The position numbers and the translations under genes are program-made. This document shows, piece after piece, positions 8,209 to 16,985 of a stretch of DNA of 58,584 nt (the stretch's first letter is position 1; every line of letters starts with the position of its first letter). Under the pieces are notes generated by a model. That model was given only the letters and a program-made list of their open reading frames with translations. It did not search any database and was not told the origin of the DNA. Source of the stretch: Gemmatimonadales bacterium (GTDB lineage: Bacteria > Gemmatimonadota > Gemmatimonadetes > Gemmatimonadales > JACORV01). Location: assembly GCA_035502185.1 (NCBI GenBank), contig DATJUT010000018.1, forward strand, positions 1-58,584. The letters run 5' to 3'.

Positions 8209-8240
8209 CGGGCGGCTCGCGGTAGCCGCCCGTCTGTGTT
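8209..8240 (+). terminator. Intrinsic terminator after repeat copy 2
   Basis: 9-bp stem CGGGCGGCT (8209-8217) / AGCCGCCCG (8224-8232) with loop CGCGGT, followed by TCTGTGTTCTATTGT. The hairpin is unrelated in sequence to the one after copy 1 but occupies the same relative place. Confidence 0.7.
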
Positions 8241-8313
8241 CTATTGTGCGCCGCGCGACTCCAGGGTGTCGTGCCCCGCGCTGCCCGTTCACGCCTTTCG
8301 TACCGAGGATTCA

Positions 8314-8739
8314 GTGACCATCGCCTCACGCCGCGCCGGCCCCATCGCTCGCGCGGCCATCCCGCTGCTCCTCGTCGCCCTCCTCGGCGCGACCAGCGCG
8401 GCCGCGCCCCAGCATCCTGTACCCACCGTCATCCAGCTGGACAGCGCGGCCTCCGGCTACACGCCGCTGCTCATTGGCGCTCCCGCCACCGTGACGATGC
8501 GGTCCGGCTACGTTGTGCTCGGTCCGGGACAGTCGGTGGGAAGGCACTCGACGGGACGCTACGAGGAGGAGCTCGTCGTGCTCGAAGGCACGGGCCGGCT
8601 CATCATACGCGGGGGGCCCGAACTGGCACTCAACGGCCGGAGTGTGGCGTACTCGCCCCCCAATACCGAGCACGATGTGACCAACACCGGCGCGACACCC
8701 CTGCGCTACGTCTATGTCGTCGCGGAAGCGATTCGCTAG
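8314..8739 (+). CDS. Exported cupin-domain protein
   Basis: 141 aa. Signal peptide with a hydrophobic stretch IPLLLVALLGATSAAA, then a single small cupin barrel: GYVVLGPGQSVGRHSTGRYEEELVVLEGTG (motif 1, with His and Glu positions for a metal) and SVAYSPPNTEHDVTNTG (motif 2, with His). GTG 8314 is chosen because GAGG lies 5 nt upstream and it gives a proper signal peptide. The family includes metal-dependent enzymes and binding proteins; the substrate cannot be predicted. It is followed by the copper-chaperone fusion 96 nt later, which hints at but does not prove a metal-related role. Confidence 0.82.
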   Translation: MTIASRRAGPIARAAIPLLLVALLGATSAAAPQHPVPTVIQLDSAASGYTPLLIGAPATVTMRSGYVVLGPGQSVGRHSTGRYEEELVVLEGTGRLIIRGGPELALNGRSVAYSPPNTEHDVTNTGATPLRYVYVVAEAIR

Positions 8740-8835
8740 GCCGGCCTGCCGCGCTGGGGTGCGCCAGCAGCGGGCCGAGGTCATTCCCTGCCAAGCGAGA
8801 GACTCGTGCTGCAAGGCCTGTAGGAGGGAGCACCG

Positions 8836-9825
8836 ATGAGCGGTCGTGGTGTAGGGATCTTGGCGGCGGCATACCTCCTGACCGGCGGCGCGTGCGGCCG
8901 CTCAGGGACGACGGAGCGGTTTGCGCAGAACGGCATCGTGGTGAGCCGCGTGGTCGCCGCGGAGCCGGTCGCGGCCGGAGCGCCCGCGGACGTGGCCGTG
9001 GCGGTCTACCTCTCCATCGCCAACGATGGCGACGCCGCGGACACGCTGGTGGCCGTCGCGTCGCCGCTGGCGGCCCGCGCCCAGATCCATGGCGAGATGC
9101 CCAGCGGCGGGATGACGATGATGATGCCGGTGGCCGCCGTGCCCGTGGCCGCGCACGAGAGGGTCCGCCTGGCGCCGGGAGGGCTGCACGTGATGCTGGA
9201 GGGCCTCGCCCGGCGCGTGGTGGCGGGTGACACGCTCGCGCTCGTGCTCGTCTTCCGCCGGGCCGGACGGCTGAGCGTGCGGGCGCGCGTCGTCCGGTAC
9301 GCCGACCTGCAGGGGGCCCTGGGCATGGCCTCGGCCCCGACCGCTCAGGCGCCGCCGTTGCGGCTCGCACGGAGCGACGGCAGCGTCTTCGACCTCGCCG
9401 ATCAGCGGGGCAAGGTGGTGGTGGTCTTCTTCGGCTACACGCACTGCCCCGATCTGTGTCCCCTGACCCTCGCGAACTTCGCCTGGGCGCGGCGGCGCCT
9501 GGGGGCGAAGGCGGATCACGTGAAGTTCGTGTTCGTGACCGTGGATCCCGGCCGCGATAGCCCCGCGGTGGCCATGGCGTACGCCCGCCAGTTTGACTCG
9601 TCGTTCATCGGGCTGTCGGGCGACTCCGCCGCCCTCGCGAAAGTCCAGCAGGCCTTTCACGTGGCTTCGTGGGTCAGCCACGATTCGGCGGGCAACGTCC
9701 TCGTCGCGCATTCTGCCACTGTTTTCGTGGTCGGCCCGGACGGCGCCCTGGCGCGCATGATTCCGCACTCCGAGGCGGACGTGGAGCGCATCACGGCGGC
9801 CATCACCGACGTGCTGGGCACGTGA
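8836..9825 (+). CDS. Copper chaperone fusion: PCuAC domain plus SCO1/SenC domain
   Basis: 329-aa lipoprotein-like protein (signal ends near GGAC). Residues about 25-160 are a PCuAC domain whose copper ligands fit the family consensus H-X10-M-X21-H-X-M exactly: His85, Met96, His118, Met120. Residues about 165-329 are a SCO1/SenC thioredoxin-like domain with Cys204-X3-Cys208 (CPDLC in GYTHCPDLC) and the distal His292 (VAHSAT). In other bacteria the two domains are separate proteins that together deliver copper to the CuA site of cytochrome c oxidase; here one chain holds both. The next gene overlaps its stop by 4 nt. ATG 8836 has GGAGGGAGC upstream. No oxidase subunit is in the window. Confidence 0.93.
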   Translation: MSGRGVGILAAAYLLTGGACGRSGTTERFAQNGIVVSRVVAAEPVAAGAPADVAVAVYLSIANDGDAADTLVAVASPLAARAQIHGEMPSGGMTMMMPVAAVPVAAHERVRLAPGGLHVMLEGLARRVVAGDTLALVLVFRRAGRLSVRARVVRYADLQGALGMASAPTAQAPPLRLARSDGSVFDLADQRGKVVVVFFGYTHCPDLCPLTLANFAWARRRLGAKADHVKFVFVTVDPGRDSPAVAMAYARQFDSSFIGLSGDSAALAKVQQAFHVASWVSHDSAGNVLVAHSATVFVVGPDGALARMIPHSEADVERITAAITDVLGT

Positions 9826-10157
9826 GGACTCGCGAGCTGGCGACGACGGCCGCGCCGTTCCTGATCCTGGCCTTCGGTTTCACGCTCGGCGCCCTGATCT
9901 TCCGCGGCCGCACCGTGGGCGTGACGTTCGAGGCCGGCGGCCGCACGTACCGAACGGGCGACCGGGGCGCGCACCGGCTCCCCGCCACTCTGACGCTGTC
10001 CGACGCGGAGCGCGTCCGGCTGCGTGTGGTCAATCGGGATGCGCGGCCCCACGCGCTGGGCGTGCTCTCGGTGGGGCCGGGCGACAGCGTGGAGGTTCGC
10101 CCCGATGTGTGCGCGCCGGCGCCACGGGGGCCCCAGCTGGTGTTGCTGGTGCAGTAG
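9822..10157 (+). CDS. Small single-pass membrane protein coupled to the copper chaperone
   Basis: 111 aa, GTG start overlapping the stop of the PCuAC-SCO1 gene (GTGA). One N-terminal membrane segment (APFLILAFGFTLGALIF), then an exported beta-rich domain of about 80 residues: VGVTFEAGGRTYRTG, RVRLRVVNRDARPHALGVLSVGPGDSVEV. The latter resembles the core of a minimal cupredoxin fold (strand, HALGV, GDSVEV), but a full set of type 1 copper ligands is not present. The translational coupling suggests a role with the chaperone, perhaps as acceptor or anchor. I do not recognise a named family. Confidence 0.65.
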   Translation: MRTRELATTAAPFLILAFGFTLGALIFRGRTVGVTFEAGGRTYRTGDRGAHRLPATLTLSDAERVRLRVVNRDARPHALGVLSVGPGDSVEVRPDVCAPAPRGPQLVLLVQ

Positions 10158-10196
10158 CCCCCGCGACATCGAGCGCGCGGCCCGCCGCGGAGACTC

Positions 10197-10301
10197 TCTG
10201 TCGACGCCCTTGACGCCGTGCGTTCCCATGACGATGAGGTCCACCTTCTGCGCCTCCGCGAAGGCGAGGATCGAGCCCGTCACGCCAGGCCGCCGATGCA
10301 C
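10197..10301 (-). pseudogene. Universal stress protein (UspA) C-terminal fragment
   Basis: About 35 codons on the minus strand read ILAFAEAQKVDLIVMGTHGVKG, the strongly conserved C-terminal ATP-binding stretch of UspA proteins. Neither the 110 preceding residues of a Usp domain nor the last strand and helix follows. The context upstream (>10301) and downstream does not restore the fold, so this is a relic of a deleted usp gene. Confidence 0.6.
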
Positions 10302-10518
10302 CCCTGGCCGCTTCGCAAGACGGTGGGGCTAGCGATGAACGCCGGCGGTCACCCTGCTCCGGGGACGCCGGGGACGCGACGCTCTCGGAGTGAGACCGTT
10401 CTCGTGGGCCGGAGCTGGCACCTCGTCAGGTCGCGGGCTTCGCCCGGAGGAAGTACGCCCAGCCAAGAGTGAAGAACGACGGATGCCCCGGAGTCGGAGG
10501 CGCGCACGCGTGCCGCGG
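10302..10518. other. Short region without recognisable gene
   Basis: With the Usp fragment this gives about 360 bp between intact genes. It contains the near-repeat GGGGACGCCGGGGACGCGACG around 10360-10380 and no supportable frame. It is the 3' flank of the transglutaminase gene; I see no strong hairpin. Confidence 0.4.
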
Positions 10519-12474
10519 CTACGGGTGCTCGATCACTACGAAACGGGCGTCGTCCCGCGCCACATCTCGAAGGAAGGCGAGCAGGTCGTTCAGGCGATCC
10601 GGCGGGTACACCCCCCGGGCCCCAACCGCGCGCCGCACGATGTGCAGGTCGCGGCCCTCTTGAGCGAAAGTGGCGGAGTATGTGCCGAAGACGCTCGACG
10701 CACTCACGCTCGACGGTAGCCGCGCCTTCCAACCCTCCGGCAACACGAAATGCAGATCAACCACCCGCTCGCCGGCGCCGAGTACCCGGCTGGCGGCGAT
10801 GTGATATCGTCGCGGCACGTGAGCGGCGACCGCTGACACCGCCGTCGGGACCATGCTGGCCGGCCCCGGAAGCGTGAGAACCTCCGTGGTGCCGGCGCTG
10901 GTTGTGGCCTTTCCGCCGCGGATGACATAGGTGATCCGAGCCTCCGCAGCGAGATCGCGTCCGTCAAACAGTTGCAGGCTGTCTCCCACGGCGCCCTCGA
11001 ACAACCCTCCAGCCATGGATCGAACCATGTCCGCGCGCTGCGTGGCGGTGTAGTCGCGGCTCATGAGAGCCCGAATCGGGAGCTGCGCTGGGCCCTGGAA
11101 CGTCTCGGTGACCCTCCCCGCGATGTTGCCGTCCGGCGACACCTCGCCGGTCAGGGTGACCTCCGCGCGATTGGCTTCCACCGAGTCGAGCGGGAGGCTC
11201 ACCTGCTCACCACTGCCATCCTGGTGCACGACCAGGGCGAACTGCCCCGCTTCCGATGACGGGAGCACCCCGATGGGCGCCGCCTCCAACGTCGGATCCA
11301 GGTAGAGATAGGGCTCGTGCCCCGGCGCCCTCACGGCGACGATCATGTGATTGAACGCGCGGATCGACACCAGCGACGAGTCCAACCCGCCACCCGCGCC
11401 CAGGAGCACTGGGTAGGCGGGAAAGCCCATGCGTCGAGCGAGAGCGATGAACAGTGTCGCCTTGTCCTTGCAGTCCCCGTAGCGGGTCTCGAGTGTCGCG
11501 GCCGGCTCGCGCGGCTGAAACCCAGCCAAGCCGAGTGAGACGGATACGTAGCGGAAGTCCTGCGCAACCCAGCGGTACAGAGCACGCAGCGTATCGGCCC
11601 CACTTTTCTGCGCACCGACCAACGCTGACAGTCTTGCGTCGAGGTCGGCGTTCACCGTGTAGCGGTCGCGACTGAGGTTCCAGTACCAGCGCGCCACATC
11701 GGCCCACGCTTCGGGGGAGGTAACAGTCACCGTCGCGCCGAAGTCGTTCGAGTCCACACCAAACGGCTCAGGCTCTGGCGCCTTCGGCACGTCCTGAGCG
11801 ACCCACGCCCACACCCGCCGGCCTCCCGCCTCCATGACCTTTCCGGGGTGCCGCATGTTGTGCTCGACGATCCGCGGCGACAGTGACGCCGGAAGATCGA
11901 GGAGGAAGCGCGACCGCCTCGTTAGGTGGCCAACAGTCGTCCGCCAACTCGTGAAGAAATCCCCGGCCATCATTGGGTCCAGCGTTTCGACCGTGTAGCT
12001 CCAGTCCACGACGGTACCTTCCGCCACTCCACCGAGCGTAACACGATGTAGACGCGCATCCGAGTACACCGGCGCCGTCAGGGCCGTGGGAGCGTCGCTC
12101 TCCTGCTCGTGGGCCGCGGAATCACTCACCACTGACCCGTCCGGCCGCACGACCCGGACCCAGTTGACGGTGAGCTTCTCGCGTGAGCGGGAGTACGAGA
12201 AGACCTGCTCCCCGAACTGCGAGGCTGCTTCCTGCTTCAGGACCTGGATGACCTGACGGTACGTTCGTGAGCCACGGCCATCAGCGTCGAAGCGCACCAC
12301 GCCGTCATCGAGGAGGTAGACGTAGGGTTCGTCGGGGTAGTCTGCCGGATTGACGGCGAGCCGGTAGATCGTGTCGTTCCGCACGGAAGGGTCGCCCGCG
12401 GGCGTGATCACCGGGGCCTGAGCGACCGCTGTGGATGCGATGACGACGGTGAGCGGTAGCAGGAGCGTGCGCAT
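10519..12474 (-). CDS. Exported DUF3857/transglutaminase-like protein
   Basis: 651 aa with a signal peptide (LLLPLTVVIASTAVAQA). Residues about 50-240 match the DUF3857 beta-domain that precedes transglutaminase-like folds. The core has the catalytic triad positions Cys335 (RYGDCKDKATLF), His376 (FNHMIVAV) and Asp393 (YLDPT). A C-terminal all-beta domain (about 420-650) follows. Such proteins are periplasmic or surface-exposed in Bacteroidetes, Gemmatimonadota and Acidobacteria; their substrates are mostly unknown, and protease activity is as plausible as cross-linking. It is transcribed alone. Codon choice looks less GC-extreme than genes after 15 kb, an impression by eye. Confidence 0.88.
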   Translation of the reverse strand: MRTLLLPLTVVIASTAVAQAPVITPAGDPSVRNDTIYRLAVNPADYPDEPYVYLLDDGVVRFDADGRGSRTYRQVIQVLKQEAASQFGEQVFSYSRSREKLTVNWVRVVRPDGSVVSDSAAHEQESDAPTALTAPVYSDARLHRVTLGGVAEGTVVDWSYTVETLDPMMAGDFFTSWRTTVGHLTRRSRFLLDLPASLSPRIVEHNMRHPGKVMEAGGRRVWAWVAQDVPKAPEPEPFGVDSNDFGATVTVTSPEAWADVARWYWNLSRDRYTVNADLDARLSALVGAQKSGADTLRALYRWVAQDFRYVSVSLGLAGFQPREPAATLETRYGDCKDKATLFIALARRMGFPAYPVLLGAGGGLDSSLVSIRAFNHMIVAVRAPGHEPYLYLDPTLEAAPIGVLPSSEAGQFALVVHQDGSGEQVSLPLDSVEANRAEVTLTGEVSPDGNIAGRVTETFQGPAQLPIRALMSRDYTATQRADMVRSMAGGLFEGAVGDSLQLFDGRDLAAEARITYVIRGGKATTSAGTTEVLTLPGPASMVPTAVSAVAAHVPRRYHIAASRVLGAGERVVDLHFVLPEGWKARLPSSVSASSVFGTYSATFAQEGRDLHIVRRAVGARGVYPPDRLNDLLAFLRDVARDDARFVVIEHP

Positions 12475-12789
12475 TGACGAACTCGTCGCTCGGGGTCAAC
12501 CAAGCATCGGGAACCGGACAGGGCCTTGGCAACATCAGTCGGGCACCGAGCTGCGGCGGACTCATGGCGGAACCGACAGCCATTTGGGGCACCTGACTGC
12601 ACATGCGCCTGAGGGGCGGGCGACCTCACGCCAGCCACACAACACCTGTAGTACCTAGACCCCGACCGTCACTCAGGCGTCATTCGAGCACGGGCCCGCC
12701 GCTGGAGGCGCTGGTTGGGCAGCTTGCGTCACCGGCACAGCGTGTGGTCAAGGTCCAGCAAGAGCGCTACGACGCCTCCCAGGGGGCGT
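12475..12789. other. Intergenic region, with hairpin at its right end
   Basis: 315 bp without a credible gene, between the transglutaminase start and the 3' end of the next minus-strand gene. A 12-bp stem GGGGCGTTCAGC / GCTGGACGCCCC (12783-12794 and 12799-12810, loop GATG, one G-U pair) overlaps the stop codon of that gene. It has no U tract in either direction, so it is only a possible terminator. Confidence 0.4.
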
Positions 12790-15030
12790 TCAGCGATGGC
12801 TGGACGCCCCTTCTGACTTCATCTCGGTCGCATCAGGGGCTGGGCGACTCATCGGTCGGAACGACCATGGCGTGTGAACGCGCGGCTGATTCCCCGCAGC
12901 CGGTCGCGCCGTCGCTGGGTTGTTCTGTGGTGTGACGCGGGCCAGGGGGACGAGCCGCTGCGACACGGTCGCGGGCGCGATCCGGGTGAGGTCCACGATC
13001 GCGATGCCGGACGTGCCCAGGGAAGGCACGTAGCCGGCGATCACCATTGCCTTGCCGTTCGGGGACAGCCAGCTGAGGACCGGCCAGTTGGAGCTTGGCA
13101 GGATCGGGGGCTTCACCATCACCCGGTCCAGAAGGGCGCCATCGCTCAAGCGGGTCCGAATGATGCCTAATCTTCCGTATTCGACCGAATAGCCGGTCTG
13201 ACCGTCGGGCGAGAGGGCGGACAGCGTCTCCCAGGTGGAGGAGAACCCTCGCAGGGAGCCGTCGTAGACGCCGGTGCCGATCGCAATGTGACTCCCGTTG
13301 CCATCGATCGCAGGGAAGGCCCCCGGCAGGCTGCTCGCCTGCAGCGGTCCGAACGCGTCGGTTGCCGCATCGTACACCTGCGTGAGCGTGGAGTTGATCA
13401 CCACGACCGACCTGTCGTAGGACCGTCCCATCGGACCTCCGCCGGTCTCGCCCGCGTTGCCGGCGTCGAGACGCCGTTGCAGGACCCCGGTCCGGAGGTT
13501 GTACGTGTAGGCGTGTCCGCCGGCTCCTATCTCGAGCAGGAACGCGGCGCCGGTACTCGTCACGCGCAGGTACCACGGTTCCGTTGCCGAGTCCAGGGCG
13601 AGGGGGGCCTTCGTCAGAACCAGCGGCGTCTGCCGCAGGTCCACCACGCCGAGCGATCGGGAGGATACCAGGGAGGTGATGATCGAATCTCCGCTGGGGG
13701 TCAGATCGAAGTAGCGGGCGGTTTCGCCCAGGGCGATGCTGTCGATGTCGGCCCCGGCAGCCGGCGAGAACACCGCGATCTGGCCGATCTCCGACTCGAG
13801 CAGGTAGACCGAGTTGCGCAGCGTGTCGATCGCCACGTCGTAGATGGTCGCGGGGATGGCCGCGACGGTCGCCGGTGCCGTCAAGGTCGGTAGGATCTGC
13901 ATGGAATTGCGGATCGGCACGCTGACGTTCCCCGACGCGTCGCGTGCGTACACCGTGATACGGTTCGCGCCCACCCAGCTGGCCGCAACGGGAATCTGCA
14001 CCGTCGCGCCCGTAACGGGACCTTGGACGGCGACCGAGTCCCGGTAGCCGACGGGCTCCAGGTCCCAGACCAGATAGGCGAGGGAGCGATTGTCCGTGGC
14101 GGCGAGCACGAGCAGGAGGGTGTCACCCGTGAAGCACGTCGGTGGCATCCCGGTGGTGTACGGGGTGGTGGGACAGTAGGGCCCCTCCACCTCGCTCACC
14201 GCCGGAGGCGTCGTATCCACCAGCGGAGGGAGCGTGATGGAACGCGCGCTCGACTGGTAGTTGGCGTCGAGCGCGGCGACACTCGCGACCAGCGAGACTC
14301 CAGGGTCGCAGCTCGACGGGACGGGCATGCGCACGACGCGGGCGAGGCTGTGCTCGAGCGAATCGTCGAGGACCACCATTGCCGTGTCGCAGGGGCCCGC
14401 CAGCTGAATCGCGGTCTGCCACAGCCCCACCGCACTGCTGATCCCAAAGTCGAGGGCGACGGCCTTGCCGGGCTCCGGATCGCTGGAGGGATCGCTGGCC
14501 AGATTGGTGATGGTCGGCGCGCCACCGGCGGGCACGTTGAACCTGCACGGGACGGTGACCTCGGTCGAGTCGCGCGGCCCGTCGAACACCTCCCAGCGGT
14601 ATCGAATCGCGACGCTGAAGGGGACCTCGGCGGACAACTGCCATCGGGATCGCTCCACCGAGTCTGCCGAGATGGCGGAGTTGCCCCAGGAATCGCCAAT
14701 CGTCGTATCCGGAACCTCGGCGCTGTCCATCGCCGTCGTCCGGCTCGGCACGTAGAAGAAGAACTCCGCGCTCCGCCACGCCGCGATGCCCTTCCCGACG
14801 CCGTGGGCCACGAGCGCGACGCTGCAGGTCACCAGCCGCTGCCCGGAGGGGCCGGTCGCGAGCTGCGGCCCCAGGATGTCGGTGATTTCGACGTCGAGCG
14901 TGAAACGCGGACCCGTCGCCTCGCGGCAGGTGGTCGTCACGCTTGCGATCACGGCGGCAGCCGCGATGGCGGCCCGCCGCCCGAAGGCCGGCCGCGTGGC
15001 GAACCGGTGACCCACTGGTGCCCCGTCCAT
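12790..15030 (-). CDS. Large secreted protein with C-terminal beta-propeller-like repeats
   Basis: 746 aa from ATG 15030, which gives a long Arg-containing signal peptide (FGRRAAIAAAAVIASV) ending at a Cys (TTTCRE), possibly a lipoprotein. The first 400 residues are Thr/Ser/Pro-rich beta domains with several Cys and fibronectin/Ig-like spacing (TITNLASDPSSDPEPG, DTTPPAVSEVEGP, AATDNRSLAYLVWDLEP). From about 410 on come WD/YVTN-like blades: YDVAIDTLRNSVYLLES, IAVFSPAAG, YFDLTPSGDSII, LSALSPDGQTGYSV, LSWLSPNGKAMVIAG. No enzyme motif is visible. It may be a surface or adhesion protein. It is monocistronic as far as can be seen; the exact family is not recognised. Confidence 0.75.
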   Translation of the reverse strand: MDGAPVGHRFATRPAFGRRAAIAAAAVIASVTTTCREATGPRFTLDVEITDILGPQLATGPSGQRLVTCSVALVAHGVGKGIAAWRSAEFFFYVPSRTTAMDSAEVPDTTIGDSWGNSAISADSVERSRWQLSAEVPFSVAIRYRWEVFDGPRDSTEVTVPCRFNVPAGGAPTITNLASDPSSDPEPGKAVALDFGISSAVGLWQTAIQLAGPCDTAMVVLDDSLEHSLARVVRMPVPSSCDPGVSLVASVAALDANYQSSARSITLPPLVDTTPPAVSEVEGPYCPTTPYTTGMPPTCFTGDTLLLVLAATDNRSLAYLVWDLEPVGYRDSVAVQGPVTGATVQIPVAASWVGANRITVYARDASGNVSVPIRNSMQILPTLTAPATVAAIPATIYDVAIDTLRNSVYLLESEIGQIAVFSPAAGADIDSIALGETARYFDLTPSGDSIITSLVSSRSLGVVDLRQTPLVLTKAPLALDSATEPWYLRVTSTGAAFLLEIGAGGHAYTYNLRTGVLQRRLDAGNAGETGGGPMGRSYDRSVVVINSTLTQVYDAATDAFGPLQASSLPGAFPAIDGNGSHIAIGTGVYDGSLRGFSSTWETLSALSPDGQTGYSVEYGRLGIIRTRLSDGALLDRVMVKPPILPSSNWPVLSWLSPNGKAMVIAGYVPSLGTSGIAIVDLTRIAPATVSQRLVPLARVTPQNNPATARPAAGNQPRVHTPWSFRPMSRPAPDATEMKSEGASSHR

Positions 15031-15383
15031 GCCCTGCCGCTCCGGATCCGGGTTCAGATCGGTACGAGCAGCGACGGCGACGTTCCGACGCGCCCCGCCC
15101 AAGGACCACGCTGTCGAGGTGTAGCGTAGCGCGACAGCGTTAGGGGGGCGTCACTCGGAGGGATTTGGCCTGAGAGGGCCGCCGCAGCGCCCAGCCGGCC
15201 CGGGGTGACGGTCTCGTGCCCGTCTGGAGTCCGCCGGTGTCGGGGGGCAAGCGCTGACTGCTGACCAGCAAGTCCGTATTCGGTGCACGACGGAGCACTG
15301 CAGGAAGTGCCTGAGCGGCCTCGCGACGAGCGGGGCCGCTCTCTCCTTGCACGAGCGGCCCCCCTAGCGACGCGCGCCCCTTC
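15031..15383. other. Intergenic region with a GAGCGGCC inverted repeat
   Basis: 353 bp between two minus-strand genes. GAGCGGCC (15313-15320) and GGCCGCTC (15334-15341) form an 8-bp stem with a 13-nt loop, possibly the terminator of the gene ending at 15384. CGAGCGGCC recurs at 15352. No gene is supported. Confidence 0.4.
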
Positions 15384-16835
15384 TCACTCGTGGCGGGTGA
15401 CTCTCCCGCGCCGCTCCCCGGCGGCCGGCGGCTCCGGCGGCCCGTTGAAGAACACGCTCGAATCGGCCGCCTCCCGGAGGATCGCCGCGGCCCCCAACGC
15501 CCCGCCCCGGATGTCCGCGCGGCGCTGCAGCTCCGCCATGTACGCCGTGTCCAGCACGGCTCGAGCCGGAATGGGATCGTTCAGCAGCTGATCGCCGGGG
15601 CCGAGGTAGAGATAGCCGTCCACCCGCGCCGAGATCCGGCCCCCGCGCTCGTCCGGGAAGAAGTACCGGTACGCCAGATCGTCCAGCCACGCGCCCCTGA
15701 AGGGCACCAGCGACGGAACCGGCCACGCCGCCATCCGCCGCTCCAGCTCGCCGTTGTACCGGGCGAGCGGTGTGCCGTTGCCGAAGCCGTTGTGAGCAAT
15801 GACGACGAACGTGACGTTCGGATACCCACCGGCCTCGTACCTGCCGACCGCGCCACCGCCGCCGTGCATCAGGTGGCGCGCCCCGAAGATCATCAGGGCC
15901 TTGCGGTGCTTCGCCAGGACCTCCTTCTCCATCACCGAGGCGATGTTGGCATCCCGGTCCTCGAACGCTCGCCCGTCCTCGAGCGTCTTCACCCTGCTCC
16001 AGTCCACCGGCGGATCGCCCGCCAGCACGCGCAGCTGCTTCCCCGGCGCGAGTCCGCGGTTGATCCGGCGCACCAGCGGAAACAGCTCTTCGTAGAAAGT
16101 CGTCACGCCGCAGAACGGCTGCGTGGTGTTGCGCCAGGCCCGCCGCACCTCGGAGAGCGGCACGTCCTCGCCCGCGATGTAGCGGTCCAGGACCGGCTGG
16201 TAGAGCGAGTTGCCGCACTCGACGACGATGTCGTTCACTTTGTCCGGGAAGGCGGGATTGCGGATCAGCGCGAGGATGAAGTCGTCGAAATCGCGGTTGG
16301 CGTAGGACAGGATCCCCAGCCCCACGACCTCGTACCTGGTGAACGCGGCCAGCGTGGCCGCCTGGGCATCCTGCGGCGTCGGGTTGCTGCCATGAAGGTC
16401 CGGTGGCTGGGTGTCGTCGGCCGGGGCGGCCCGCGCTGCCTGGACCGACGAGCTGGTCCTGGTCGCCGTGAACGGGACGCTCATCCCTTCCGCGACCTTG
16501 GACACGGTACCCTGCATCCGGTCGCCGGCGACCGTGACGGCGAAGGCGAACGTCGAGGTGCTGCCGTCGGGACGCTTCAGGCCGATCTCGAAGGTCACCC
16601 GGTCGCCCGCGATCCTGCCCCTCTCGATGGCCGGCGCCGCTTCCAGCCCCCCCGGGCCGGCGACCGTGCCCGTCAGCGTGTCGCCTCGCGCTCGCAGGCT
16701 GAGCGTGAGGACGGAGGAACCGCCATGCGGATCCGTCGCGTGCCCCGACCACGTCCCGGTCACGCCACCGGAGGGGGCCGAGCAGGCGCACACGGCGAGG
16801 AGCAGGAGAGGCAGACGCGCGGCAAGGCGGACCAT
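15384..16835 (-). CDS. Lipoprotein with Ere/ChaN-like domain, probable active-site loss
   Basis: 483 aa. Lipobox LAVCAC at the N-terminus; residues about 25-140 form a beta domain (GTWSGHATDPHG, LTGTVAGPGGLE) like small ligand-binding lipoprotein domains. The remaining 330 residues resemble the EreA/ChaN-type fold: NPAFPDKVNDIVVECGNSLYQ, VLDRYIAGEDVPLSEVRRAW, GKQLRVLAGDPPVDWSRV, KALMIFGARHLMHGG. In related proteins the first strand usually reads LGE.H; here the equivalent place reads GLGILSYANRDF, so a hydrolase of the erythromycin-esterase type is unlikely. ATG 16835 has GAGG 9 nt upstream. Function is unknown; the family link is made from memory of patterns. Confidence 0.65.
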   Translation of the reverse strand: MVRLAARLPLLLLAVCACSAPSGGVTGTWSGHATDPHGGSSVLTLSLRARGDTLTGTVAGPGGLEAAPAIERGRIAGDRVTFEIGLKRPDGSTSTFAFAVTVAGDRMQGTVSKVAEGMSVPFTATRTSSSVQAARAAPADDTQPPDLHGSNPTPQDAQAATLAAFTRYEVVGLGILSYANRDFDDFILALIRNPAFPDKVNDIVVECGNSLYQPVLDRYIAGEDVPLSEVRRAWRNTTQPFCGVTTFYEELFPLVRRINRGLAPGKQLRVLAGDPPVDWSRVKTLEDGRAFEDRDANIASVMEKEVLAKHRKALMIFGARHLMHGGGGAVGRYEAGGYPNVTFVVIAHNGFGNGTPLARYNGELERRMAAWPVPSLVPFRGAWLDDLAYRYFFPDERGGRISARVDGYLYLGPGDQLLNDPIPARAVLDTAYMAELQRRADIRGGALGAAAILREAADSSVFFNGPPEPPAAGERRGRVTRHE

Positions 16836-16985
16836 GGCCGGACCTCGAGGAGGATAGGCGTAAGGACGGACGAAGCACGTGGAGGTTTCAGGTGGAGCAC
16901 CGCTCCCGTCAGCCGGTTGCGGTCCGGCCCGGGCCGCCGACCCCGCCCATTGGTGCTGGCGCACCCGGCCGCGCATCTTACTGGC

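Larger units (their letters stand above)
7717..8313. other. Intergenic region carrying repeat copy 2 and a terminator
   Basis: About 600 bp without a supportable gene. It contains the second tRNA-half repeat (8086-8182) and its terminator (8209-8240). 7717-8085 shows only shadow frames. The peroxidase gene has no obvious hairpin directly after its stop. Confidence 0.6.

Noticed and set aside
8630-9370. Arg/Pro-rich 246-aa minus-strand frame
   Set aside because: Antisense of the cupin and copper-chaperone genes, whose motifs are intact on the plus strand.
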